A program made the position numbers and the translations under genes. From Methylomonas fluvii (GTDB taxonomy: Bacteria; Pseudomonadota; Gammaproteobacteria; Methylococcales; Methylomonadaceae), in contig NZ_JACXST010000001.1 of assembly GCF_014850975.1 (NCBI RefSeq), positions 1,240,001 to 1,304,000 of the forward strand: a stretch of DNA of 64,000 nt, read 5' to 3'. The notes beneath the pieces were generated by a model. That model searched no databases. It was not told where the DNA came from and worked only from the letters and a program-made list of their open reading frames with translations. Below, one piece after another: positions 18,247 through 29,072 of this stretch; position 1 is the first letter of the stretch, and the number at the start of each line of letters is the position of its first letter.

Positions 18247-19626
18247 ATGCAAGCTATGAATAATCAAACTATCGTTCAGCGAGATCTCGCCGTGCTCTGG
18301 CACCCGTGTAGTCAGATGAAAGACCACGATCCTCGGGCCTCTGCGCCGGATGCGTTGCCGTTGATTCCGATCAAATCGGGCCAAGGCGTCTGGTTGGAAG
18401 ATTTTGAAGGTAACCGCTATCTGGACGCGATTAGTTCCTGGTGGGTAAATCTGTTCGGTCATGCCAATACCGTTATCAATCAGGCGCTTCGAGATCAGCT
18501 TGAGACGCTTGAGCATGTCATCCTCGGCGGGTTTACTCATGAGGCCGCGCTACAACTGGCCGAAAAACTGGTGGAAATCACGCCACCTGGGTTAGATAAA
18601 TGTTTTTACGCAGATAATGGCTCGTCTGCGGTAGAAATCGCCTTGAAGATGAGTTTTCATTATTGGCGTAATCTCGGACAAACGCAAAAAACCAAATTTA
18701 TTACGCTGGAAAACAGCTATCACGGCGAAACCCTGGGGGCTTTGGCGGTTGGGAATGTGGCTTTATACAAGGAAACCTACGCGCCATTGTTGATGGATGT
18801 GATCACGGTAGCCGGCCCGGATTGCTATCATCGTGAAGACGGCGAAAGTTGGGAAGCTTATTCGATTCGCCGTTTCGCCGCCATGGAGCAAGCCTTGGCG
18901 CGACACGCTGATGAAGTTTGCGCGGTGATTGTTGAGCCGCTGGTACAGTGCGCCGGTAGTATGCGCATGTATCATCCGGTGTACCTAGAATTACTACGTG
19001 AAGCCTGCGACAAATACCAAGTGCATTTGATCGCGGACGAGATTGCAGTGGGCTTTGGTCGCACCGGAACCATGTTTGCCTGTGAGCAAGCGGCAATCAG
19101 CCCGGATTTTATCTGCCTATCCAAAGGGCTAACCGGCGGTTATTTACCCTTGTCAGCGGTCTTGACCAGCAATCAGGTCTATCAAGCTTTTTACGACGAC
19201 TACCAGAATCTCACTGCCTTTTTACACTCGCATAGCTATACCGGCAACGCATTGGGCTGCCGGGCGGCCTTGGCGACGCTGGGGATATTTCACCAGCAAA
19301 ATGTGATCGCTAATAATCGGTATTTGGCGGGGCTGATGACTAAAACCGTAGAGCGATTTAAGGAGCATCCTAATGTCGCCGAAGTACGGCAAACCGGCAT
19401 GATCGTCGCTATCGAATTGGTCAAAAATAAGCATACGCGCGAAGCCTATCCTTGGCAGCAGCGACGCGGTTTGGCAGTTTATCGCTATGCTTTGAGTCGC
19501 GGCGTGTTGCTGCGGCCCTTGGGGAATGTGATTTATTTCATGCCGCCTTATGTGATCAACGAGCGGGAGATACAACTGATGGCAGATGTGGCCTGGCACG
19601 GTATCCAACTGGCGGTGCAGGACTAA
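18247..19626 (+). CDS. bioA: Adenosylmethionine-8-amino-7-oxononanoate aminotransferase
   Basis: PLP enzyme of biotin synthesis that converts KAPA to DAPA using SAM as amino donor. The 459-residue class III aminotransferase carries LWHPCSQMKDH at the N-terminus, a central GS.A.E.A segment (NGSSAVEIALKMSFHYW) and IADEIAVGFGRTG. The PLP lysine is in CLSKGLTGGYLPLS. Either ATG 18247 or ATG 18256 could start it; neither has a visible ribosome site because a terminator hairpin ends at the start codon. Other biotin genes are absent nearby. It overlaps rsmE by one base. Confidence 0.94.
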   Translation: MQAMNNQTIVQRDLAVLWHPCSQMKDHDPRASAPDALPLIPIKSGQGVWLEDFEGNRYLDAISSWWVNLFGHANTVINQALRDQLETLEHVILGGFTHEAALQLAEKLVEITPPGLDKCFYADNGSSAVEIALKMSFHYWRNLGQTQKTKFITLENSYHGETLGALAVGNVALYKETYAPLLMDVITVAGPDCYHREDGESWEAYSIRRFAAMEQALARHADEVCAVIVEPLVQCAGSMRMYHPVYLELLREACDKYQVHLIADEIAVGFGRTGTMFACEQAAISPDFICLSKGLTGGYLPLSAVLTSNQVYQAFYDDYQNLTAFLHSHSYTGNALGCRAALATLGIFHQQNVIANNRYLAGLMTKTVERFKEHPNVAEVRQTGMIVAIELVKNKHTREAYPWQQRRGLAVYRYALSRGVLLRPLGNVIYFMPPYVINEREIQLMADVAWHGIQLAVQD

Positions 19627-20354
19627 TGCGAGTGTCGCGTTTATATGTCGCTGAGCCGCTCAATGTGGGCGGCCGCATCGAATTGGATGACGATGCGGCC
19701 CATTACGTGCGCAGTGTGTTGCGCTTAAAGCAGGATCAGAACATCGTGCTTTTTAACGGCCACGGCGGAGAATATCTGGGTAGTTTCAGCGAAGTCAGCC
19801 GCAAGACCGTGCGGGTAGAAATCGAGCAGTTTATTGAGCGTAATGTCGAATCACCGCTGGCGATCAATCTGGGTTTGGGTATTTCTCGTGGCGACCGAAT
19901 GGACTGGGCGGTACAAAAAGCCGTTGAACTGGGTGTCACGCGCTTAACGCCCTTGGTAACGGAGCGTTGCGTGATCAAATTCAACGACGATAAAAAACAG
20001 CAACGCTTGCAGCATTGGCAGCATATTGTGCAGCACGCAGCCGAGCAATCCGGAAGAACTTATTGTCCGGTAATTGGCGAGATTACCCACTTAAGCGATT
20101 GGGTGAGCGAACAGCAAGGATTAAGCTTGTTTCTCGATCCTTATGCCGAGCAATCCCTAGCGGACCTGAACCCGGAAAATCTAAGTGTTACCTTGCTCTC
20201 CGGACCCGAAGGCGGCTTCAGCGAACAAGAACGACAAATTGCCAAGGCAGCGGGATTTATTCCGGTGCGGATGGGGGCCCGGATCTTGCGTACCGAAACC
20301 GCAGTGTTATCAGCATTGACCGCTGTGCAAACCTTATGGGGAGATTTTCGTTGA
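19626..20354 (+). CDS. rsmE: 16S rRNA m3U1498 methyltransferase
   Basis: SPOUT-class enzyme that methylates U1498 in helix 44 of 16S rRNA. The 242 residues have an N-terminal PUA-like part (LDDDAAHYVRSVLRLKQ), GLGISRGDRMDWAVQKAVELG, and the C-terminal knot motif LLSGPEGGFSEQE ... MGARILRTETAVL. The ATG overlaps the bioA stop (TAATG), and this start gives the conserved MRVSRLYV N-terminus. Confidence 0.95.
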   Translation: MRVSRLYVAEPLNVGGRIELDDDAAHYVRSVLRLKQDQNIVLFNGHGGEYLGSFSEVSRKTVRVEIEQFIERNVESPLAINLGLGISRGDRMDWAVQKAVELGVTRLTPLVTERCVIKFNDDKKQQRLQHWQHIVQHAAEQSGRTYCPVIGEITHLSDWVSEQQGLSLFLDPYAEQSLADLNPENLSVTLLSGPEGGFSEQERQIAKAAGFIPVRMGARILRTETAVLSALTAVQTLWGDFR

Positions 20355-21247
20355 TCCGCTGGCTTGTCTACGCCTTGGCGCCCTTGCTCCTATTGGTCAT
20401 CGCGGCCACTATGGCGAGCATGCTGGGGTACGGTTTGCTGTGGCTTGCCGGCGATATTTTGCCGTTGGCAAAAGTCATCAGCAAAATTACCTTGGTGCTG
20501 TTGCTGCTGAGTATTTTTCCGTTAAAGAACTATCTGCAATTCAGTTGGGCGGATTTGGGATTTGCTCCCAGAGTGATATTTTTCAAACAAATGGGTCATG
20601 GTTTGGCTTTGGGCTTATTGACCTTGCTGCCGGTGCTATTGACGCTGTATTGGCTGGATGTTCATGTCTGGGACGATACCCGGCATTGGACCGTGGGTAA
20701 AATAGCCGAAAAAATCGGATTGGGTTTGTTTTTTGCGATGCTGATTGCGGTCGGCGAAGAAATGCTATTTCGCGGCCTGCTGCTGGGTGCTTTACGTCGG
20801 AAAATGTCAATGATGGCTGCCGTAACCATCAGTTCCATCTATTATGCGGCGCTACATTTTTTAAAAAGTAAGTCGCAACTGGTTTACGCCGATTTAACGC
20901 CGGGCAGTGGTTTAAAATTAATGGCCGAAGCTTTTGCCAACTGGTTAAATCCGCAGATAATCAGCGCCTTGTTGGCTTTATTTGTGGTTGGCGTGTTTTT
21001 AGCAATCCTCAGAAGCCGAGCGCCGCAAAGTCTGGGTCTGTGTATCGGTTGTCATGCTGCTTGGGTGTGGCAAATTAAGGTGAGCAGAGATTTGTTCAAC
21101 GTCAATTTGCAAGCCGATTCGCTGTTTCTGGTCAACACCTATTACGATGGTGTGGTGGGTCCTTTGGTCAGTAGCTGGTTGGTATCGGCGCTAATTGTTT
21201 ATGGGGTGTGGACCCAGTGGCAAGCTAAAGCCGCACGCGGCGATTAG
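20351..21247 (+). CDS. CPBP family intramembrane metalloprotease
   Basis: A multi-pass membrane protein of about 298 residues. It has the CPBP/Abi glutamate motif EEMLFRGLLLGALRR (about residue 137), followed by the His motifs YYAALHFL and GCHAAWVW. Such proteins are putative membrane proteases related to CAAX-processing enzymes. The start is taken as TTG 20351, overlapping the rsmE stop (TTGA). It has a GGGGAG ribosome site at good spacing and gives a hydrophobic N-terminus. The open frame extends upstream inside rsmE, but that part is not conserved-looking. Substrate unknown. Confidence 0.85.
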   Translation: MIRWLVYALAPLLLLVIAATMASMLGYGLLWLAGDILPLAKVISKITLVLLLLSIFPLKNYLQFSWADLGFAPRVIFFKQMGHGLALGLLTLLPVLLTLYWLDVHVWDDTRHWTVGKIAEKIGLGLFFAMLIAVGEEMLFRGLLLGALRRKMSMMAAVTISSIYYAALHFLKSKSQLVYADLTPGSGLKLMAEAFANWLNPQIISALLALFVVGVFLAILRSRAPQSLGLCIGCHAAWVWQIKVSRDLFNVNLQADSLFLVNTYYDGVVGPLVSSWLVSALIVYGVWTQWQAKAARGD

Positions 21248-21348
21248 ATCAAAACCCCATACCAACTTGAAAAAATGATTGCCAGATACCATGGTGTTTT
21301 GCAATATTTCTCCCCATCATTTCCAGTGCATCATAAGAGGACATATTT

Positions 21349-21654
21349 ATGCGCAGAGTCAGACCGAACACTTCCGTTCTTCTGTTAACTTTACTGGTCG
21401 CCGGTTGTGCTAGCGAGCCAGCCGCCCCGACCAAGCAGGCGGACAAAATTCTGTCCGGTGAACAAATGTTGCGAGATAGTCAGGGCATTGCGCAGTTGGG
21501 TAGCCGTTGGCAGGAAGGTAAGCAAATGGTCGAACGCGGACAAGTGATGCAACGTGAGGGTCAGATAAAGATCGACGAAGGCCGCAATCTGGTCGAGGAA
21601 GGCCAAAAAATCATGCGTGAAAGTGAAGAAGGTTATAAAAACATAAAACAGTAG
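21349..21654 (+). CDS. Small lipoprotein with helical repeat
   Basis: A 101-residue protein with a lipobox (LLLTLLVAGC, Cys about residue 20), so it is likely anchored to the outer or inner membrane by a lipid. After a short Pro/Ala-rich linker, the C-terminal half is a charged helix with an irregular repeat of GQ and EG steps (GKQMVERGQVMQREGQ, EGRNLVEEGQ), suggesting an extended coiled coil. A ribosome site (AAGAGGA) lies before the ATG. No family recognised; partner unknown. Confidence 0.75.
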   Translation: MRRVRPNTSVLLLTLLVAGCASEPAAPTKQADKILSGEQMLRDSQGIAQLGSRWQEGKQMVERGQVMQREGQIKIDEGRNLVEEGQKIMRESEEGYKNIKQ

Positions 21655-21764
21655 GCAATCCTTATGTAGTTGCCGGATGCTTTTTGTAAAGTTTAAGCGA
21701 TGATAGGGTTTTTCAGTCCGGTGGCTGGCAGCGTTTAAGCGCTTTTGCTACCGGATTGATGCGG

Positions 21765-21983
21765 TTAGGCCGCGTTGCTGTCTTGAACCTTTGGGTTTTG
21801 CGGGACTAAGGTTAAGACGGGTTTGGATATTTTAACGCCTGAGTGATGGATATCCCTGTATTCCAGCTGCGTGTTGTAGCAAAAAGCGCATAGCGAAGTA
21901 TTTGGCAAAAATTGCAATTCGTCTGGCGGAATTTCATCCCCGCACCTTGAGCAAAAGCTTAACTGCGTTGCCTTTGGTTTCAT
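21765..21983 (-). CDS. Small zinc-ribbon protein
   Basis: A 72-residue protein with two CxxC pairs (CSRCGDEI and CAFCYN) spaced like a treble-clef or DksA/TraR-type zinc finger. The C-terminus is short and hydrophobic. A GAGGGGGAAACATG leader gives a strong ribosome site. DksA-like dimer helices are missing, so it is not a full DksA. Function unknown; it may bind RNA polymerase, nucleic acid or a protein partner. Confidence 0.6.
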   Translation of the reverse strand: MKPKATQLSFCSRCGDEIPPDELQFLPNTSLCAFCYNTQLEYRDIHHSGVKISKPVLTLVPQNPKVQDSNAA

Positions 21984-24073
<2,090 letters not shown>

Positions 24074-24077
<4 letters not shown>

Positions 24078-24349
24078 GTTTTCGCAACAAATTAATCGAA
24101 CACACCCGCCGCGATCTGCGCCGCTTGGAAGATAAAGCCCGCCGCCCGGCGACCTGGGTTGGCATGCTGTTTTATGGCGGCACATTGGGTTTACTGTTTG
24201 TAGTGCCTATCGTCGCCGGTGCGTATTTGGGCCGGTGGTTGGATACGTTGGCTGCCGGCTATTCGGTGCGCTGGACTGTCAGTTTGATCGTGTTGGGTAT
24301 TGTGGTCGGCGCTTATAATGTTTTTCGATTTTTGCAGGAAAAAAGCTGA
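24074..24349 (+). CDS. atpQ: N-type ATPase accessory membrane protein AtpQ
   Basis: A 91-residue membrane protein with a basic N-terminus (RRDLRRLEDKARRP) and two transmembrane segments (GMLFYGGTLGLLFVVPIVAG and SLIVLGIVVGAYNVFRFL). This matches the AtpI/AtpQ type found third in N-ATPase operons, proposed to help c-ring assembly or Mg handling. It overlaps atpC by four bases. In a canonical operon atpR should follow; here it does not. Confidence 0.85.
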
Positions 24350-24485
24350 TTTTTTTCGGATATATTCTTCACGAAAATTCGAAATGAGCGCTATTATTTG
24401 TTGAAAATACACGAGGAATATTTTACGACTCTTCGGCGTAGCAAACTTTACATCGATCAATGTTGCATCCAATAACCAGACCAAA

Positions 24486-25565
24486 ATGAAACCACCCTTG
24501 CTGCGTTTAACTCTTCCCTTATTAGCCTTATTGTTACTAAACGCTTGCACCAGCAGTTCGCCGGTAAAGCGAGAGAAAATGGCTTCGGTTAGGCCGAATA
24601 TCGTCCAACAGCGACCGTCTTATCAACCCCAGCCGGCACCGTATAAACCAGCGTTTTATACAGGGACTTTCCCAAAGCCCGCAGCGTTGGAGCCGGCCGT
24701 GGATTTCTGGCGAAAAACCTATGCGGTCTGGCAGCGTTCCGAAGTGGCGTTTCATGACGACCGTTATTTGGATGTCGTCTACGAGGTGATGACCTTGCCG
24801 GGCTATGTCGCAGAAGGCCTGACGGCAGAACAAAAAGATATGATCAGCCAGCGCCGCGAATATTGGAAAGCACAATTGGCCGAATTGGAAAGTAAAGTGC
24901 GTTATGGCGCGGCGTTGAACGCCAACGATCGGCAATTGATCGCCAAGCTGGAAAGTAACGGCAGATCGCTCAATAGCGTGTTGCCTAGCCTTAGCGACAG
25001 ACTGCGTTCGCAGCGCGGCACGCGTGAGCGCTTTAAACGTGGTTTGGAGATCAGCGGCCGCTATGATTTGCAGTTTAGAAAAACCTTCCGCGATGCCGGC
25101 TTGCCTGAAGACTTGGCTTATCTGCCGCACGTCGAGTCCTCGTTTCAACCATCCGCCAAATCCTCCGCCGGCGCGGTCGGCATGTGGCAATTTACTAAAG
25201 CCGCCGCCAAAACCTTCATGCCTAGTGGTGATCGTGTCGATCAACGCTACGATCCTTTCGTCTCCGCCAACGGCGCAGCCCGATACCTGTCGTACGCTTA
25301 CGGCAAACTCGGTGACTGGCCGGCGGCTGTGACCTCTTACAACCACGGTATCGGCGGTATGAAGCGTGCACAAAACCAAGTCGGCAGCGACTTCGTGCGT
25401 ATCGTAGATACCTATGACGGACCGGCTTTCGGGTTTGCCTCGCGCAATTACTATGCGCAATTCCTGGCCGCCCGCGAAATTGCTTCCAACCCCGAGCAGT
25501 TTTTCAGGGAAGGCGTCCGCTATGAAAGTCCGTTGGCACCCGGTCAATACTTGGCTATCGAATAA
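24486..25565 (+). CDS. Lytic transglycosylase lipoprotein inserted in the ATPase locus
   Basis: A 359-residue lipoprotein (lipobox LLLLNAC, Cys21) with an SLT-type goose-lysozyme domain. YLPHVESSFQPSAKS carries the catalytic Glu (E217), followed by GAVGMWQFT, YDPFVSANGAARYL and TSYNHGIGGM. It would cleave peptidoglycan between MurNAc and GlcNAc from the envelope, as MltD does, but has no LysM repeats. It occupies the position where atpR is expected, 136 bases after atpQ and 153 before atpB. It is unrelated to ATPase subunits. The gene is intact. Confidence 0.92.
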   Translation: MKPPLLRLTLPLLALLLLNACTSSSPVKREKMASVRPNIVQQRPSYQPQPAPYKPAFYTGTFPKPAALEPAVDFWRKTYAVWQRSEVAFHDDRYLDVVYEVMTLPGYVAEGLTAEQKDMISQRREYWKAQLAELESKVRYGAALNANDRQLIAKLESNGRSLNSVLPSLSDRLRSQRGTRERFKRGLEISGRYDLQFRKTFRDAGLPEDLAYLPHVESSFQPSAKSSAGAVGMWQFTKAAAKTFMPSGDRVDQRYDPFVSANGAARYLSYAYGKLGDWPAAVTSYNHGIGGMKRAQNQVGSDFVRIVDTYDGPAFGFASRNYYAQFLAAREIASNPEQFFREGVRYESPLAPGQYLAIE

Positions 25566-25718
25566 GTTAACCTTATCGCTCCGGCCTTTTCCAGGTTGGA
25601 GCGCGTAACGCCAAGGGTCAAATGTAGTTAGGGCAAAGCAGAGCGAAGCCCAACTAAATTAAAATGAGGGGGCGAGGCTGGCTTTCGGTTATTCCCTTAA
25701 GTTTATCGAGGTGCGGAC

Positions 25719-26408
25719 ATGAACAACGCAGAATCTGTTGCCACCACTGTTTTTCAACTCGGCCCACTGGCGATCAGCAACACAGTTGTGACGACTTGGG
25801 GGGTGATGCTGGGTTTTGTGTTGTTAACCCTGTTGCTGCGCTTCAGTCACCAGTCATCCCCATTGCAAAATTTGCTCGAAGCGGTGGTTGTGGCCATAGA
25901 AGGCGCGATTGCCGAAGTGTTGCCGGCGGCATCGGTACGGCAGGTGCTGCCGTTCGTGGCCAGCTTATGGCTGTTTGTCCTGGTGGCTAATCTGGTGGGG
26001 TTAATTCCGGAACTACATGCACCTACCCGCGATTTGTCCGCCACCGCCGCATTGGCGGTGCTGGTGTTCGGGTCTACTCACTGGTTCGGGATTCGTGATC
26101 GCGGCTGGCCGCAACATTTTCGCCATTATGTCGAGCCAAGCATCATCCTGTTACCGTTTCACATCATCAGCGAATTTACCCGCACCCTGGCTTTGGCCAT
26201 CCGCCTATTCGGCAACATCATGAGTCTGGAAATGGCGGCCTTGCTGGTATTGTTGATTGCCGGCTTTCTGGTGCCGGTGCCATTATTGATGCTGCATGTA
26301 ATCGAAGCGGTGGTGCAGGCCTATATCTTTGGTATGCTGGCGCTGATTTATATAGCCGGTGCGTTGGAACCTGGCGAATCCGATACATCCGCAATTCCCG
26401 AGGAATAG
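25719..26408 (+). CDS. atpB: N-type ATPase subunit a
   Basis: Membrane stator subunit that forms the ion half-channels against the c-ring. The 229-residue protein has five to six hydrophobic helices and the conserved [16 protein letters not shown] containing the essential Arg, followed by [18 protein letters not shown] ribosome site (CGAGGTGCGGAC) precedes the ATG. It is separated from atpQ by the transglycosylase gene and lies two bases upstream of atpE. Confidence 0.93.
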   Translation: MNNAESVATTVFQLGPLAISNTVVTTWGVMLGFVLLTLLLRFSHQSSPLQNLLEAVVVAIEGAIAEVLPAASVRQVLPFVASLWLFVLVANLVGLIPELHAPTRDLSATAALAVLVFGSTHWFGIRDRGWPQHFRHYVEPSIILLPFHIISEFTRTLALAIRLFGNIMSLEMAALLVLLIAGFLVPVPLLMLHVIEAVVQAYIFGMLALIYIAGALEPGESDTSAIPEE

Positions 26409-26410
26409 TC

Positions 26411-26677
26411 ATGAACGACATCCATTTATTCAGCATGATTTCCACCGGCGTGGCCGGGCTGGTGATCGCCCTTGGTACGATGTTGCCGGCTCTGGCAATG
26501 GGTAAAGCCATCGCCGCCGCTTTGGAAGCTCTGGCTCGCCAGCCGGAAGCCGAAAAGACCATCACTCGTACCTTGTTTATTGGTTTGGCGATGATAGAGT
26601 CTTTGGCGATTTATTGTTTGGTGGTGGCCCTGATTGTGTTGTTTAGAAATCCGCTGCTTGAATATTTTTTAAAATAA
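26411..26677 (+). CDS. atpE: N-type ATPase subunit c
   Basis: An 88-residue hairpin protein that forms the rotor ring. The loop ARQPEA and the outer-helix carboxylate in MIESLAIY (E63, S64, Y68) are conserved. The inner-helix position that is Gln32 in the Na-binding Ilyobacter subunit (carboxyl or amide in N-type relatives) is Met30, in PALAMGKA. The Thr after E-S is Leu65. These changes argue against a complete Na site and favour proton use, although this is inferred by aligning the loop and the Glu from memory. It is followed by an antisense gene instead of atpF. Confidence 0.93.
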   Translation: MNDIHLFSMISTGVAGLVIALGTMLPALAMGKAIAAALEALARQPEAEKTITRTLFIGLAMIESLAIYCLVVALIVLFRNPLLEYFLK

Positions 26678-26711
26678 CTCAACGAAGATTGCTATATGAC
26701 GCTCCAATCGT

Positions 26712-28820
26712 TTACTTGGACTCTTTGTCCAACCATTCAATGAATTTGTCGAAAATAAATTTACTGCCGCGCATGGAAAGATGATCGTCGTCGTAAAAAT
26801 AAGACATGTCATCGTGCATGCCGCCGCAGGTCGATTCATCGCATAAATATTCGTAGGCGGGAAAAATCTTAATCTGCTTATGCGTGGCGGCATTGATAGC
26901 ATCGACCGCTCGTCTGTAGTTTATATTGCGTTCTTCAAAAGACTTTCTGGAAACATCGCACTCGGGCAGAGCTCTTTCGGTAATGCGCACTGGGCGCTCG
27001 TCCACACAGTTTTTAGCGCTTATACCAATCTCCGGTACGTCTTCAATAAAAACCACCGCCTTGCCCAGCTTTAAAATCTCATTGATGGTTGCGACATAGC
27101 CGGAAACAAACTGGTTGTAATTTTCCGTCAATACATCATCCGGGCTTCTAACAATCCGATAGAGGTTTTTAGAATCAGTATTGCCGAAGCCAAAACCTTC
27201 AATGTACATCGCGCCTCTGGTCGCAAACACGACGCGTTGAATTGACGGGAATTCCTTCAGCAGCTTCAACACGATAGGAACGACTACTCGGCATCTTGTC
27301 GACTTTTCTGCAAACTCTTCCGTGGGATTAATGCTCACCAGATCGATAAACGGCAGGCAGCCATTCACACCTACTAATGCCAGATCGTTCGAGCCATTGG
27401 AAATAGAATCGTAGACAAATTGCGCGGCGTGACTATCGCCGACCACCAGCATTTTTGGGGTGGCGGTGGTAAAGCGGCACATCAAATAATTGTAACTGGC
27501 CCCCTCCAATACCGTCTTACAGCGCTCATCGACCCAGTCCTCCGGCGTGTTGTAGAGCACTGTGCCGTTTACATCGGCATACATTTTGGTTTTAGTCTGC
27601 GCATCGGCTTGACGAAACTCCAGGCCATCCCGGGAATATGAAGCGTAACCGACATAGCCGATACCCAGCATCAGCAGCAGCAGTACCGCGGTCTTGGCTC
27701 TGCTGTGACTACCCAAACGTATTGGTTTTTCCACCAGCCTGTAGGTCAGCCAAGCTAATGCTACGGCCAGTAACACCGCAATGGCGCGAATATTCATGCT
27801 GGGTACGTCGGTCTCGATGATTTGCGCAAAAGACAGCAGGGGCCAGTGCCACAAATACAAGGGAAAACTAATTAAGCCGAACCAGACCGCCAGCGGGTGG
27901 GATAAGACGATGCGATTAACCCAGGCATTCGGTCCGGCCGATATGATCATGACCGCAGCCAACATCGGGATCACCGCCCAACGGCCTGGGAAATTGAGAT
28001 CCTTATTGATGATGAAAAAACCGAAGGTCAGCAGCAGCATGCCCAGAATAGACAGTGCGTTGGCCAGTGTTTTGCCGTCGGCGGCGTGAGAGTTTCGATA
28101 AACCGCGCCAGCCAGCCAACCGTCGAGCTTCAGCTTGATAGCAGAGAACGAGTCTTTCTTGTAGAGCGTCGTCCAGGCCAGCAAACTACCGCATAACAGC
28201 TCCCAAAACCGGGTTTGCGGAGAGTAAAACGTTGCGACAGGATGGGCGATGACGCCTGTGATATTCAGGCCGAAAGAGACGATGGCAATCAGAACCGTAA
28301 TGGTCAACAGATTGAAGTTCCGCTCCCAGGCAAACCAAAGCAACAAGGGCCAGACGATGTAAAACTGTTCCTCGATGCCTAAACTCCAAAGATGCAGCAA
28401 GGGTTTAGTTTCGCCGGAGTTGTCGAAATAGCCGGCCTCGCTCCACAGCACAATGTTGGAAACGAATCCCGCGCCGGCGGCAATATGCTTGCTCAACTGC
28501 TTGTATTCGTCGGCAAACAGCGCGAACCAACCGAAGACGTAACAGGCTACCAACACCAGAATCAGGGCCGGAAAGATCCGTTTAACCCGGCGGGCATAAA
28601 ATTCGGTGAAGCTGAAAGTACCCTTTTCCAGATTCTGAAAAATGATGGTCGAAATCAGATAGCCAGAAATCACAAAGAAGATGTCTACACCTATAAATCC
28701 ACCTTGCAAGCTCTTGGGAAACGCATGAAAGGCGATAACCGAGAGCACGGCAATCGCTCTTAAGCCGTCAATATCGGGCCGATACTTGGGGTGTGACAGA
28801 TGTTCTTGCAAAGAGGTCAT
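26712..28820 (-). CDS. OafA/YrhL-type acyltransferase with SGNH domain
   Basis: A 702-residue membrane O-acyltransferase. The N-terminal half (about residues 10-400) is the Acyltransferase 3 domain with about ten hydrophobic helices. It carries YRPDIDGLRAIAVLSVIAFH with the catalytic His, FFVISGYLIS and LWSLGIEEQFYIVWPLL. The C-terminal half is a periplasmic SGNH hydrolase domain beginning VVGDSHAAQF, with DDDHLSMRG near the end holding the Asp/His pair. Such proteins acetylate O-antigen, peptidoglycan or other surface sugars. It lies antisense between atpE and atpF and is intact. Confidence 0.93.
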   Translation of the reverse strand: MTSLQEHLSHPKYRPDIDGLRAIAVLSVIAFHAFPKSLQGGFIGVDIFFVISGYLISTIIFQNLEKGTFSFTEFYARRVKRIFPALILVLVACYVFGWFALFADEYKQLSKHIAAGAGFVSNIVLWSEAGYFDNSGETKPLLHLWSLGIEEQFYIVWPLLLWFAWERNFNLLTITVLIAIVSFGLNITGVIAHPVATFYSPQTRFWELLCGSLLAWTTLYKKDSFSAIKLKLDGWLAGAVYRNSHAADGKTLANALSILGMLLLTFGFFIINKDLNFPGRWAVIPMLAAVMIISAGPNAWVNRIVLSHPLAVWFGLISFPLYLWHWPLLSFAQIIETDVPSMNIRAIAVLLAVALAWLTYRLVEKPIRLGSHSRAKTAVLLLLMLGIGYVGYASYSRDGLEFRQADAQTKTKMYADVNGTVLYNTPEDWVDERCKTVLEGASYNYLMCRFTTATPKMLVVGDSHAAQFVYDSISNGSNDLALVGVNGCLPFIDLVSINPTEEFAEKSTRCRVVVPIVLKLLKEFPSIQRVVFATRGAMYIEGFGFGNTDSKNLYRIVRSPDDVLTENYNQFVSGYVATINEILKLGKAVVFIEDVPEIGISAKNCVDERPVRITERALPECDVSRKSFEERNINYRRAVDAINAATHKQIKIFPAYEYLCDESTCGGMHDDMSYFYDDDHLSMRGSKFIFDKFIEWLDKESK

Positions 28821-29072
28821 AGGGTAAAGAAATGCTAAGTGGGTTCGGGCTTTCCGTCTTATCTGCTCTGGCCTAGGTGGTCGGGCAGGCTCTAGCCTGG
28901 AAAGGCGGGGCGTATTCTAAGCCGTAAGTATTCGAGCCTCAAGACGTGCCTAAACGGCAAGCTACGCGGGCTAAATTTTCAGACATCGAAACCATTGCGG
29001 GGTTTAAGATAGCGGAGAAACCAAAAATCGGCGGTATTTTCGCAACAACGCCGCAAGTTCATATTCAACAAA

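Noticed and set aside
24486..25565. Could the gene after atpQ be atpR?
   Set aside because: AtpR is a small membrane protein of about 100 residues; this is a 359-residue lipoprotein with a complete transglycosylase domain.
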